The translations under genes were made by a program, and so were the position numbers. A stretch of 30,441 nt of DNA from Pseudomonadota bacterium (GTDB lineage: Bacteria; Myxococcota_A; Polyangia; Haliangiales; Haliangiaceae), in NCBI GenBank assembly GCA_023428295.1, contig JAEYYV010000424.1, positions 1 through 30,441 of the forward strand, written 5' to 3'. Within the stretch, counting starts at the first letter, position 1, and each line of letters begins with the position of its first letter. The notes below the pieces were generated by a model. The model worked only from the letters and a program-made list of their open reading frames with translations, was not told where the DNA came from and made no database searches. Shown here one piece after another: positions 15,504-23,383 of the stretch.

Positions 15504-16373
15504 GTGTTCAAGCCAGGCACGCAGGTCGGCCGCTATCGCGTCATCAAGTCGATCGGACGCGGCCGGCCCGATGGTCTGTACGAGGTCGAGGACGAGAACA
15601 AGAACAGGTTCGCGCTGCGCTCGCCGATCGCGGATCTCGAGGATGACGATCGCGGCGCGCAGAGCGTGTGCCAGCGGTTCCGCACGGACGTCGAGTCGCT
15701 GAAGTCGATCATGCACCTGAACCTCGTGCCGCTGTTCGACGTCTTCGTCGACAAAGGCTACCTGTGCATGGTCTACGAGCGCGTCCGCGGGCGCACGCTC
15801 GCCGATGCCATCAGCCTCGGCCAGCTCGCGCCTCCGCTCGCGCTCGGCATCACCAAGTCGATCCTCGAGGGCTGCGCCGCCGCACACGCCGCGGGGCGCA
15901 TCCATCGCGATCTGCAGCCCAAGAAGGTCCTCCTGATCGAGCTGCCCGATTGGGAGCTCGTGAAGGTCGCCGACATGGGGCTCGGTACGCTGCGCGACGA
16001 GGCCGTCCTCGAGTTCGGCGCAGGCGCGCTGACCGGCACCGTGCGCAAAGGCGTCGCCACGTACATGGCGCCCGAGCAAGTTCGCGAGCGCTCCGTCGAC
16101 GCGCGCACGGACATCTACGCCATCGGCACCATGCTGTTCGAGATGCTCGCCGCGCGCGCGCCGTTTCCGGATCGCGACATGGAGCAGGTGAAGACGATGC
16201 AGCTGTCGTTTCCACCGCCGCGCTTGTTCGACATCTTCCGTACCGAGCGCTGGCTCACGCCCGAGATCAACGAGCTCGTCGACGTGTCGCTGTCCAAGGA
16301 GCGCACCGATCGCTACTCGAGCGCGGCCGACATGATCGATGCCGTGGACGCCGCGTACCGTTCGATCACGTAG
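15504..16373 (+). CDS. Ser/Thr kinase-fold protein, probable pseudokinase
   Basis: A 289-residue protein with a complete Hanks-kinase outline and no membrane segment. It has RYRVIKSIGRG, IHRD (His134-Asp136), ADMG (Asp157-Gly159, replacing DFG), YMAPEQV and RTDIYAIGTMLFEML. Key residues are changed: the ATP-anchoring Lys is Arg39 (FALRS), the HRDxK Lys is Gln138, and the Mg-binding Asn of HRDLKPxN is Lys141. The Gly loop is irregular (GRGRPDG). I infer weak or no phosphotransfer and a regulatory or scaffold role. Start: GTG at 15504, as no ATG lies closer in frame; GGAGG is only 2 nt upstream, so the start is uncertain. It is followed by a propeller-like lipoprotein gene 36 bp on. Confidence 0.8.
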   Translation: MFKPGTQVGRYRVIKSIGRGRPDGLYEVEDENKNRFALRSPIADLEDDDRGAQSVCQRFRTDVESLKSIMHLNLVPLFDVFVDKGYLCMVYERVRGRTLADAISLGQLAPPLALGITKSILEGCAAAHAAGRIHRDLQPKKVLLIELPDWELVKVADMGLGTLRDEAVLEFGAGALTGTVRKGVATYMAPEQVRERSVDARTDIYAIGTMLFEMLAARAPFPDRDMEQVKTMQLSFPPPRLFDIFRTERWLTPEINELVDVSLSKERTDRYSSAADMIDAVDAAYRSIT

Positions 16374-16409
16374 CTAGCGCACGCGCATTCGAGTGTTAGT
16401 GTCGAGGAG

Positions 16410-17393
16410 ATGCGCGCACTCCTCCTCGTCGTAGCGGTCGCTGGTTGTTATCGCGAGTCTTCCCCGAGAGAGTCGGTCACGAACACGACGGATCCGGCGC
16501 TCCTCGCCGTCGATTCCTCGTGTCGCGGGGGCGACGATCTCGATCATCCGGTCCACGACGTGTTCCCCGAGGGCCGCCTGCGAACGCACAGCACGGGCGT
16601 TCTCTCCGGCGCAGGCGCTCGACAGTGGCAGGGCCTGAAGCTGCCCGAGTCGATCCCGCTCACCGTCGACGGCACGCTCGAGCTCTTCCTCGCGGACCAC
16701 ACCGCGACCGGCTTCTTCATCTTCTATCGAGAGCCGTACAACGTCGGCTCGTGCACGCTCGGCAGCAAGAAGAACTGCGGCTACGCGGCGGCCCACTACA
16801 CCACCGACGGCACGCACGAGTGGTCGCTGCCCTTGACCAACCTCCTGTCGCGCCCCGACGGCATCGAGATCCAAGACATCCGCTACTCGCGCGGCGTCCT
16901 CTACTTCAACGAGGCGTGTCAGAGCTACTCGTCAGAAGCGGGGGGGCAGTGCTCCTCGCTCGTCGCGGTGGATCCCGTCGCGAACAAGGTCCTCTGGCGC
17001 ACGCCCTCGCTCGTGTCGAACGGACGCTTCGCGGTGCGCGGCTGCTACATCATCGCGGGCTACGGCTTCACGTCCGAGCCCGACAACGTGTTCCTCGTCG
17101 ACAAATCGACGGGAAACATCGCGCAGAAGATCGCCGTCTCGAGCGCACCGCAAGGCTACAAGCTCGGCAAGGAGCGCCTCGACGTCAGGCTCTACGCGGG
17201 CGTAACGCGCCGCTACAAGCTCGACGGCATCGAGACCCGCTCGGGGCGCCTCGTCGATCTCGATCCACCCGAGCCCATGTACGGCGGCGCGGGCTACGGC
17301 GGCCACAGCTACGGCGGCCACGGCTACGGCGGCGCGAGCTACGGCAACCTGCCTCGCCGCAACTACGGCGGCTCGCGGCACCGCCACCCGTGA
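16410..17393 (+). CDS. Lipoprotein, PQQ/propeller-like, with GYGG-repeat C-terminus
   Basis: A 327-residue predicted lipoprotein: MRALLLVVAVAGC with lipobox VAGC and Tyr at +2. The body has beta-rich repeats of the type SSLVAVDPVANKVLWRTPSLV and VFLVDKSTGNIAQKI, which look like blades of a PQQ-type propeller; this is inferred. Four further Cys (SSCRGG, SCTLGSKKNC, EACQ, QCSS) suggest disulphides. The C-terminus (residues about 290-327) is Gly/Tyr/His-rich with GYGG, SYGGHGYGG and ends RHRHP. Its stop codon lies one base from the convergent cyclophilin stop. Function unknown; the kinase-fold gene just upstream may be functionally linked. Confidence 0.8.
   Translation: MRALLLVVAVAGCYRESSPRESVTNTTDPALLAVDSSCRGGDDLDHPVHDVFPEGRLRTHSTGVLSGAGARQWQGLKLPESIPLTVDGTLELFLADHTATGFFIFYREPYNVGSCTLGSKKNCGYAAAHYTTDGTHEWSLPLTNLLSRPDGIEIQDIRYSRGVLYFNEACQSYSSEAGGQCSSLVAVDPVANKVLWRTPSLVSNGRFAVRGCYIIAGYGFTSEPDNVFLVDKSTGNIAQKIAVSSAPQGYKLGKERLDVRLYAGVTRRYKLDGIETRSGRLVDLDPPEPMYGGAGYGGHSYGGHGYGGASYGNLPRRNYGGSRHRHP
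17277..17350 (+). repeat. GYGG/SYGG-coding tandem repeat
   Basis: Short imperfect units of about 12-15 bp (TACGGCGGC core) encode YGGAGYGGHSYGGHGYGG near the C-terminus of the lipoprotein above. The segment is likely flexible, surface-exposed and weakly metal-binding because of its His residues. Confidence 0.7.
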
Positions 17394-17394
17394 G

Positions 17395-17901
17395 CTACTT
17401 GCGACGAACCGACTCGATCACGACCTGCTCCTGCGGCGCGTCCTTCGAGAACGGTCCGCTCGCGCCGGTCTTCACCGCCTTGATCTTGTCGACGGTATCC
17501 ATGCCCTCGACGACCTTGCCGAACACGGCGTAGCCCCAGCCCGCGTCGTGCTTGGCGGTGTGATCGAGCGACTCGTTGTCCTTCACGTTCACGAAGAACT
17601 GCGCGGTCGCCGAGTGCGGATCGCTCGTGCGCGCCATCGCGACGGTGCCGCGCGTGTTCTTGAGGCCATTGAAGGCTTCGTTCTGCACGGGCACGCGCGT
17701 GGCCTTGCGCTCGAGCTGCTTGTCGTAGCCGCCGCCCTGGATCATGAACGTCGGGATCACGCGATGAAAGATCGTGCCGTCGTAGAAGCTCGCGTCGACA
17801 TACGCGAGGAAGTTCTCGACGGTGAGGGGCGCCTTCCCCGGATCGAGCTGGATGGTGAAGGAACCGAGATTGGTGGACACTTCGACGACAGGGTCAGCCA
17901 T
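17395..17901 (-). CDS. Cyclophilin-type peptidyl-prolyl cis-trans isomerase
   Basis: A 168-residue single-domain cyclophilin with no signal peptide, hence cytoplasmic (PpiB-like). Family motifs are clear: TVENFLAYV, the catalytic FHRVIPTFMIQGG, GTVAMAR, SATAQFFVN and GYAVFGKVVEGMDTVDKI. It catalyses proline cis-trans isomerisation during protein folding. Length is normal for bacterial cyclophilins. It is monocistronic as far as can be seen and convergent with the preceding lipoprotein gene. Confidence 0.95.
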   Translation of the reverse strand: MADPVVEVSTNLGSFTIQLDPGKAPLTVENFLAYVDASFYDGTIFHRVIPTFMIQGGGYDKQLERKATRVPVQNEAFNGLKNTRGTVAMARTSDPHSATAQFFVNVKDNESLDHTAKHDAGWGYAVFGKVVEGMDTVDKIKAVKTGASGPFSKDAPQEQVVIESVRRK

Positions 17902-18024
17902 GCCGCGAGCCTAAACGATAAAGATCGAGGATTCTCGAAAGCCCGAAGACACATTCGCGTGAAAGACTCGGAATGAAAGAACCTCGACGAGAAGCAGAAG
18001 CTCTCCCATCTAACGCTGCGCCGA

Positions 18025-18049
18025 GTGTTCCGAGGTCTTGGCGGAACAC
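18025..18049. promoter_or_regulatory. Inverted repeat in the 280-bp gap upstream of the metallopeptidase gene
   Basis: Perfect 7-bp arms GTGTTCC (18025-18031) and GGAACAC (18043-18049) are separated by 11 bp. The spacing of about 18 bp between arm centres suits a dimeric regulator binding on one helix face. It lies about 130 bp upstream of the gene at 18182 and about 120 bp upstream of the cyclophilin gene at 17901. Apart from a short TCGAG/CTCGA repeat near 17930, the rest of this gap shows nothing I recognise. Confidence 0.35.
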
Positions 18050-18181
18050 CACCGGCACGCGGAGCGGCTTCGAACGCTTTCGCGCGCACGTCGTCTCCGG
18101 CGTGTGCACCGACTAGATCCGAGATCGACTTCATCGAGATGATCACGCTGATGCGCGCGGACGTGGTGCCCTGACTTCGTC

Positions 18182-20335
18182 GTGTCGCGTTGTGATACGA
18201 CCCTGGTCGTGCTCGCGCGAATCTTGCCCGCCGTTCTGCTAGTGGCCGCTTGCCAGAGCAAGCCGGATCCGGTGATGGAGACGCCTCGGCCCATGCCGGT
18301 GACTCCGTGTCCCGAGCCGACCGAGGCCGTCGCGCCCGTCGACAGATCGCTCGAGCCCGTCGCGCCCGCGATGGTGACCGAGGCCAAGGCGAAGCTCCTC
18401 GAGAAGTACGGCGACGCGCACAAGGACCGCATCGAGCGTGGCGTGGCGCAGGTGGCGCAGCTGTGGCGCGCCGGGGACGGGGACCTCGTCGCGTTCGCGA
18501 TGGCGCAGTTCGTGGCGGAGCCGGCGGCGCGTGACGTGTTGTTCACGCGGTTGCAGTCGGTGTTCGAGCAGATCAAGGGACACAACCTCGAGGTGGTGCG
18601 GACGGCGAAGTGGGTGAGCGAGGTCGAGGATGGCAAGCCGGTGCCGGGCGCGGATCAGTTGTTGGCTGCGTACGATCCGGCGTCGCACGTGGTGGACGAC
18701 ATGTTCCGCACCAAGACCGCGTTCGCGGTGCTGCTGAACTTCCCGTTGACGACGCTCGCGGAGCGGATTCGTGATGCGGCCACGTTGGATCGTCGAGGGT
18801 GGGCCGAGGTGAGGCTCACGGGCATGTTCGACACGCGCATTCCGGGCGAGCTCGCGCAGCAGGCGAGCGCGGCGGAGGCGGCGGCGGATCAGTACATCGC
18901 GGGCTATTACATCTGGGCGCATCACGTGCTCGCCGAGGACGGGACGCGCGTGTTTCCGACGGGGAAGCACCTCATCAGTCACTGGAACCTGCGCGACGAG
19001 CTGAAGGCGAACTACGCGGACAAGGACGCGCTCGCGAAGCAGAAGACGATCGCGAAGGTGATGGATCGCATCGTCACGCAGACGATCCCCAAGGCGGTGA
19101 TCGATAACCCGAACCTCGATTGGAATCCGTTCACCAACAAGGTGACCGTGGCGGAGGCGGGGACGGTGGAGGCGAACGCGCCCACGGATCGCGCGACGGC
19201 GCCGGATGACGCGCGCGAGCCGGACACGCGGTTCCAGATGGTGATCGATCACTTCAAGGCGGCGCAGGCGATCGACAAGTTCTCGCCGATTGCACCGACG
19301 AGGATGCAGCGCGCGTTCGACGGAGCGGAGCTGCCCGAGGAGCGCGTGCGCGGAATGCTCGTCGAGATCCTCGAGTCGCCGCTGGCGGCAAAGGCGGCGG
19401 CGGAGATGGAGACGCGCCTCGGCCGCAAGCTCGAGCCGCATGACCTCTGGTACGAGTTCGGCGGCGGGGAGACGGCCGAGGCGGAGCTCGACGCGATCAC
19501 GCGCAAGAAGTATCCGACGGCGGAGGCGTTCGCGAAGGACCTCGTGACCATCCTCAGGGGGCTCGGGTTCACCGATGCGCGCGCGAAGTATCTCGCGTTG
19601 AACATCGCGGTGGATCCGTCGCGCGGGGCGGGCCACGCGATGGGCGCGGAGCGGCGCGGCGACAAGGCGCACTTGCGCACGCGCGTCGAAGCGAACGGCA
19701 TGGCTTACAAGGGCTACAACATCGCGATCCACGAGCTCGGCCACAACGTCGAGCAGACGTTCTCGCTCTACGACATCGATTACACGTTGCTCGCGGGCGT
19801 GCCGAACACGGCGTTCACGGAGGCGCTCGCGTTCCTGTTTCAAGCGCGCGACCTCGAGCTCTTGGGGCGGCCCAAGCCGGGCGGCGACGCGGAGAAGCTG
19901 CGCGTGCTCGACGCGTACTGGAATACGCGCGAGATCGCGGGCTCGGCGCTCGTCGAGATCGACGTGTGGAAGTGGCTCTACGAGAACCCCACGGCGACGG
20001 CAGCGCAGCTGCGCGAGGCGACGGTGCGAATCGCCAAAGAGACGTGGAACAAGTACTACGCGCCCACGCTCGGCGGGAAAGACACCACGCTGCTCGGCAT
20101 CTATAGCCACACGATCACGTCGCCGCTGTACCTGTTCAACTACGTCGTCGGCCACCTGATCGCGTTCCAGCTCGAAGAGCACGTCGCGGGGAAGGACAAG
20201 GCGTCGTTCGCCGTCGAGTTCGAGCGCGTGTGCCGCCTCGGCAACATCCTGCCCGACCTGTGGATGCAGCAGGCGACCGGCAAGCCGGTGATCGCGCAAC
20301 CGTTGCTCGACGCGACGACGCGCGCGCTTCCCTGA
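18182..20335 (+). CDS. Zinc metallopeptidase lipoprotein (HEXXH...E, M3-like)
   Basis: A 717-residue predicted lipoprotein (RILPAVLLVAAC lipobox, then QSKP). The mature protein is mostly helical, with a C-terminal metallopeptidase core: His517-Glu518-x-x-His521 in IHELGHNVEQTF, and a candidate third ligand Glu547 in AFTEALAFLFQ, 26 residues on. This gluzincin spacing and the large helical body resemble peptidase family M3 (oligopeptidase F/thimet type), though I cannot confirm the family. The likely role is peptide degradation at the envelope. The GTG at 18182 is the longest start; the GTG at 18209 gives a tighter signal peptide. Its stop overlaps the start of the glycosyltransferase (TGATG). 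Confidence 0.85.
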   Translation: MSRCDTTLVVLARILPAVLLVAACQSKPDPVMETPRPMPVTPCPEPTEAVAPVDRSLEPVAPAMVTEAKAKLLEKYGDAHKDRIERGVAQVAQLWRAGDGDLVAFAMAQFVAEPAARDVLFTRLQSVFEQIKGHNLEVVRTAKWVSEVEDGKPVPGADQLLAAYDPASHVVDDMFRTKTAFAVLLNFPLTTLAERIRDAATLDRRGWAEVRLTGMFDTRIPGELAQQASAAEAAADQYIAGYYIWAHHVLAEDGTRVFPTGKHLISHWNLRDELKANYADKDALAKQKTIAKVMDRIVTQTIPKAVIDNPNLDWNPFTNKVTVAEAGTVEANAPTDRATAPDDAREPDTRFQMVIDHFKAAQAIDKFSPIAPTRMQRAFDGAELPEERVRGMLVEILESPLAAKAAAEMETRLGRKLEPHDLWYEFGGGETAEAELDAITRKKYPTAEAFAKDLVTILRGLGFTDARAKYLALNIAVDPSRGAGHAMGAERRGDKAHLRTRVEANGMAYKGYNIAIHELGHNVEQTFSLYDIDYTLLAGVPNTAFTEALAFLFQARDLELLGRPKPGGDAEKLRVLDAYWNTREIAGSALVEIDVWKWLYENPTATAAQLREATVRIAKETWNKYYAPTLGGKDTTLLGIYSHTITSPLYLFNYVVGHLIAFQLEEHVAGKDKASFAVEFERVCRLGNILPDLWMQQATGKPVIAQPLLDATTRALP

Positions 20336-21630
20336 TGGATCCACGCGTCGATCGCTGGCTCTTCGCGTTTGCGATCGGCGCATGGTGTGTCGCGATCGCG
20401 TGGCAGCTCGCGATTCCGATGACGCTGCAACACGACGAGGCGGCATATGTCGTCGGTGCACGTCGCTGGCTCGACGGTGCGCCGAACGTCTGGCTGTATC
20501 GATCGCTCGGGACGGAGCTGCTCGTGTTGCCAGGCGTGGCGGCGAACGCATCCCCCTCGTGGATGCGCGTGCTCCCCGCGTTGTCCACGCTCGTGGTGCC
20601 CTTCGGCGCGTGGGCGCTCGCGCGCGCGGCGTTTCCGGACCGCGCCGTCGGAGGATGGGCCGCGGCGCTGCTCGTGACCTCGCACCCGATAGCGATCCGC
20701 GTCGCGGAGATTCTCGGTGACTTGCCAGCTGCGGGGCTGTTGCTCGTCGGGCTCGCGATCCTGTTGCGCGAGATCGAGCGTCCGTCGTGGAAGCTCGCGC
20801 TCGCAGCAGCAGCGCTCGGTGCGGGCTTCTATGTTCGCTATGGCAGCACGCCGGCGCTCGTGGCGATCGGCGTGGCGACGCCGCTGTTCTTCTGGCGCTG
20901 GCGGTCCCTCGCGATCCTGGCAGCAGCGCTCGGCGTGTTCGCGATCCCGTTCGTGTGGTTCTCGCACGAGCAGACCGGCGCGACGCTCGGCGTGCTCGAG
21001 GTGGCTTCGCGCTCGACCAAGCTCGACTATGTCGGGCAGGGGCTCGTCACCTATGTCACGTCGAACCCGCTCGCGTACTTCGGTGTGCTCGTCGCGCCGG
21101 CCATGCTGCTCGGCGTGGTCGGCACGTTCGCGCTGCGTGATCGACGCGCGCTGTACCTCGGCGCTATCGCGATCGGCGCGCTCGTCCTGCTCGGTCTGCG
21201 CAGTCACGCGCAGCCTCGCTATGCGTTCTTCGTGGTCTGCGTGCTGGTCGTCGTGGGCGTCGCGCAGCTCGCGCGCATTCTCGCGTCACGTCCCCGCGCG
21301 CAGCGCATCGCGGCGCTGGCCATCGCGCTCGCGGGTGGAGTCACGGTCGTGTGGGCTGCGGTCACGCGTCCCTCGCGCTCGGTGCACCCCGCGCAGATCG
21401 CACAGCTCGCGGAAGCGATCCGCCACGACGCGGCGGGCCAACCGTGCCGCATCGTGGCGCCGCGCATCTCGCAGCTCGTCTATTACAGTGGGTGCAAGGA
21501 CGCGAAGTGGCCGGACGCCGCCACGGCGGGCCCGATCTACTTCGTGTCGCTGGGAGACCTCACCGTCGAGGCGCCGCCCGAAGCGGTGCCGGTGGAGGGA
21601 GTCTCAGGAGTTGTGCGAATCGCAGACTAG
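20335..21630 (+). CDS. PMT/ArnT-like membrane glycosyltransferase
   Basis: A 431-residue multispanning membrane protein. The first periplasmic loop carries an acidic pair, MTLQHDEAAYV, after the first helix, as in GT-C enzymes (PMT_2, ArnT, GT39/GT83) that transfer sugars from polyprenyl-phosphate donors. About ten hydrophobic helices follow, with a short C-terminal soluble domain (residues about 345-431, including two Cys: QPCRIV and YYSGCKDAKW). It is a little shorter than ArnT. Acceptor and donor are unknown. Translation is coupled to the metallopeptidase gene by a 1-nt overlap. Confidence 0.8.
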   Translation: MDPRVDRWLFAFAIGAWCVAIAWQLAIPMTLQHDEAAYVVGARRWLDGAPNVWLYRSLGTELLVLPGVAANASPSWMRVLPALSTLVVPFGAWALARAAFPDRAVGGWAAALLVTSHPIAIRVAEILGDLPAAGLLLVGLAILLREIERPSWKLALAAAALGAGFYVRYGSTPALVAIGVATPLFFWRWRSLAILAAALGVFAIPFVWFSHEQTGATLGVLEVASRSTKLDYVGQGLVTYVTSNPLAYFGVLVAPAMLLGVVGTFALRDRRALYLGAIAIGALVLLGLRSHAQPRYAFFVVCVLVVVGVAQLARILASRPRAQRIAALAIALAGGVTVVWAAVTRPSRSVHPAQIAQLAEAIRHDAAGQPCRIVAPRISQLVYYSGCKDAKWPDAATAGPIYFVSLGDLTVEAPPEAVPVEGVSGVVRIAD

Positions 21631-21709
21631 ATCCGGACATGTTTGTCTCGGCGGGCCCCCGCGGAAACACGAGGGATCACGGACTTGGACACGCTACGAT
21701 GTGGTGGCC

Positions 21710-22939
21710 ATGCGATTGCACTCGGTCCCGAGCATGTCGAACCGCTGGAACCACCTCGTCCGCCACGGCCTGCTCGGTGGCTCGCTCCTCGCCGCTGCGT
21801 CTGCGCCCGCCATCGCAGAGCCGTGCGAGAACGGGAACGGGGATAACGCGATCCTCGGCTTCACCCTCGGCGTGGACATCTCGCCGAAGGCGTCGCTCAT
21901 CGGCGGCGTCGAGGTGCGCAAGTGCGTGTCCGACAAGTCAGAGCTCATGCTGCGCGTCGAGTTCGGTGGTGGCGGCATTCGCGCGATCGGTGGCGCACGC
22001 GCGCGTCCCTTCGAGGACGGCTCGTACTACGACGACGGAAACACGGAGAAGCTCGGCATCGAGGCGGGCCTCGCCATCTCGCTCGAGGGCGACTTCGGTG
22101 CGCACCTCGCCGGTTCGTACGGATACAACTACGCGTACCTCGCGCTGCAAGCGCTGTTTCCGGTGAGCACGCGCGCGGATCGCCCGCCGGTGACGCGCAC
22201 CTCGATCAACGCGGGCTTCTCGCCGTGGTCCGCCTTCGAGAGCCAAGTCGTGGACGGCCGCCCCGTCTCGGTCGATGGTCGCTTCCTCACGCCGGACGTG
22301 ATCGCACTGGCCGCGGCGCGCACCGCCGAGGATCGCGCCGTTCGCGATCACTTCGCACGCTCCGCGCAGTTCGAGTACTCGTCGGTGTGGACGTTCCTTC
22401 GCCTCGCCGCGGAGCTCGAAGCCGTGGGCGCGCCCACTCACCTGATCGCCGCCGCGCTCGACGCTGCCGACGACGAAGTGCGCCACGCCGAGATGTGCGC
22501 GCGCGAAGCGGGTGGTCTCTCGCTCGCCCCGCTGTCCATGCTCGCCGCGCAGCCGCGCTTCACGCAGCGCTCGCCGCACGCGCTCGCGATCCTCGCGCAG
22601 GAAGCGTGGGCGGAAGGCTGTCTCAACGAAGGCGCCGCCGCCGAGGAAGCGTGCATCGCATCGCACGAAGCAGCAGGCTCGGTGCGCGAGACGCTCGCCA
22701 CGATCGCGCGCGACGAGGCCACGCACGCCGCGCTCGCGTGGGGCGTGCTCGAGTGGGTTCACTCGATCGCACCCGCGATCGTTCGCGATGCGACGCTGGA
22801 GACGCCGTCGATCCTCGCGGCCACCGCGCATGATCTCGCGCTCGTGCGCCGCGGCGTTCCGAGCGAGCAGATCACCGCTGCCGCGCGCGCGTCGTCGGTG
22901 CGCGTCGCGACCGCACGCCTCCGCGATCTGCTCGCGTGA
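21710..22939 (+). CDS. Secreted barrel-like/ferritin-like fusion protein
   Basis: About 409 residues (401 from the ATG at 21734, numbering used here). A signal peptide (HGLLGGSLLAAASAPAIA) precedes CENGNGDNAILGFTLGVDI. Residues about 35-180 alternate hydrophobic and polar strands (GGVEVRKCV, ELMLRVEFGGGG, LGIEAGLAISL, GAHLAGSYGY), like an outer-membrane or beta-barrel fragment. Residues about 195-401 are helical with a ferritin-like di-iron pattern: Glu214 (QFEYSS), Glu248 and His251 (DEVRHA), Glu299 (CLNEGA), Glu328 and His331 (DEATHA). This matches the 'DEvrHA...DE..HA.LAW' family common in myxobacteria. Iron oxidation or storage in the periplasm is inferred. The preceding 80 bp hold a small GCGGG/CCCGC hairpin. 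It is convergent and abutting with the next gene. Confidence 0.8.
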   Translation: MRLHSVPSMSNRWNHLVRHGLLGGSLLAAASAPAIAEPCENGNGDNAILGFTLGVDISPKASLIGGVEVRKCVSDKSELMLRVEFGGGGIRAIGGARARPFEDGSYYDDGNTEKLGIEAGLAISLEGDFGAHLAGSYGYNYAYLALQALFPVSTRADRPPVTRTSINAGFSPWSAFESQVVDGRPVSVDGRFLTPDVIALAAARTAEDRAVRDHFARSAQFEYSSVWTFLRLAAELEAVGAPTHLIAAALDAADDEVRHAEMCAREAGGLSLAPLSMLAAQPRFTQRSPHALAILAQEAWAEGCLNEGAAAEEACIASHEAAGSVRETLATIARDEATHAALAWGVLEWVHSIAPAIVRDATLETPSILAATAHDLALVRRGVPSEQITAAARASSVRVATARLRDLLA

Positions 22940-23326
22940 TCACAGGCTGTCGATCCACTCGGCGATCGTGACCTTCTCGATGCTCGAGAAGTAGAAGACA
23001 CCCTGGTGCGTGTTGTCGGCGCCACCCTTGGTGACGAGGATGTTCTGCACGCCGGGCTTTGCCGTGTAGCGAAGCTCGAGCTCCATGGTGGCGGTCAGGT
23101 CGGCGTACGACGTGAGGAGCGGCGGCTGCCCGCGGTGACACGCACCGTTGCCCACGCACTCGGTGACGAGTGGCATCACGATCTGCTCGAACGAGCGCGC
23201 TCGTTGCGCCTCCGTCATCGGCACGTACGTATCGACGGGCGCATCCACGACGGGCAGCTCGCTGGTGGTACATGCACCGACGACGAGGAGCGTGAACAAC
23301 CGCACGCCGAACAATCTACGCGACAT
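22940..23326 (-). CDS. Small lipoprotein with CX5CH (cytochrome c-like) motif
   Basis: A 128-residue predicted lipoprotein (LFTLLVVGAC lipobox). After an acidic linker comes FEQIVMPLVTECVGNGACHRGQ. It resembles the 'i..p.l...C....CH.g' segment of small cytochrome-c-like or haem-binding myxobacterial lipoproteins, but with five residues between the Cys instead of two (or four in some variants), so covalent haem attachment is uncertain. The C-terminus, VTIAEWIDSL, fits the closing helix of such proteins ('ki..Wi..G'). ATG at 23326 chosen for the signal peptide. The stop shares the TGATCA junction with the convergent ferritin-like gene. Confidence 0.75.
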   Translation of the reverse strand: MSRRLFGVRLFTLLVVGACTTSELPVVDAPVDTYVPMTEAQRARSFEQIVMPLVTECVGNGACHRGQPPLLTSYADLTATMELELRYTAKPGVQNILVTKGGADNTHQGVFYFSSIEKVTIAEWIDSL

Positions 23327-23383
23327 CACCGAGGACGCGCTCGCGCTTTGCCACGCAAGAGTTTTTCGCGCACGCTCTCGCTC

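Noticed and set aside
17977..18174. Plus-strand open stretch ending EIDFIEMITLMRADVVP in the 280-bp gap, considered as a gene remnant
   Set aside because: No ATG or SD, no recognisable family, and its composition looks like non-coding sequence apart from the last 17 residues.
18239..20551. A 770-codon minus-strand open frame opposite the metallopeptidase gene
   Set aside because: Arg/Leu/Val-rich shadow without any domain; the plus strand codes for HELGH and a lipoprotein signal.
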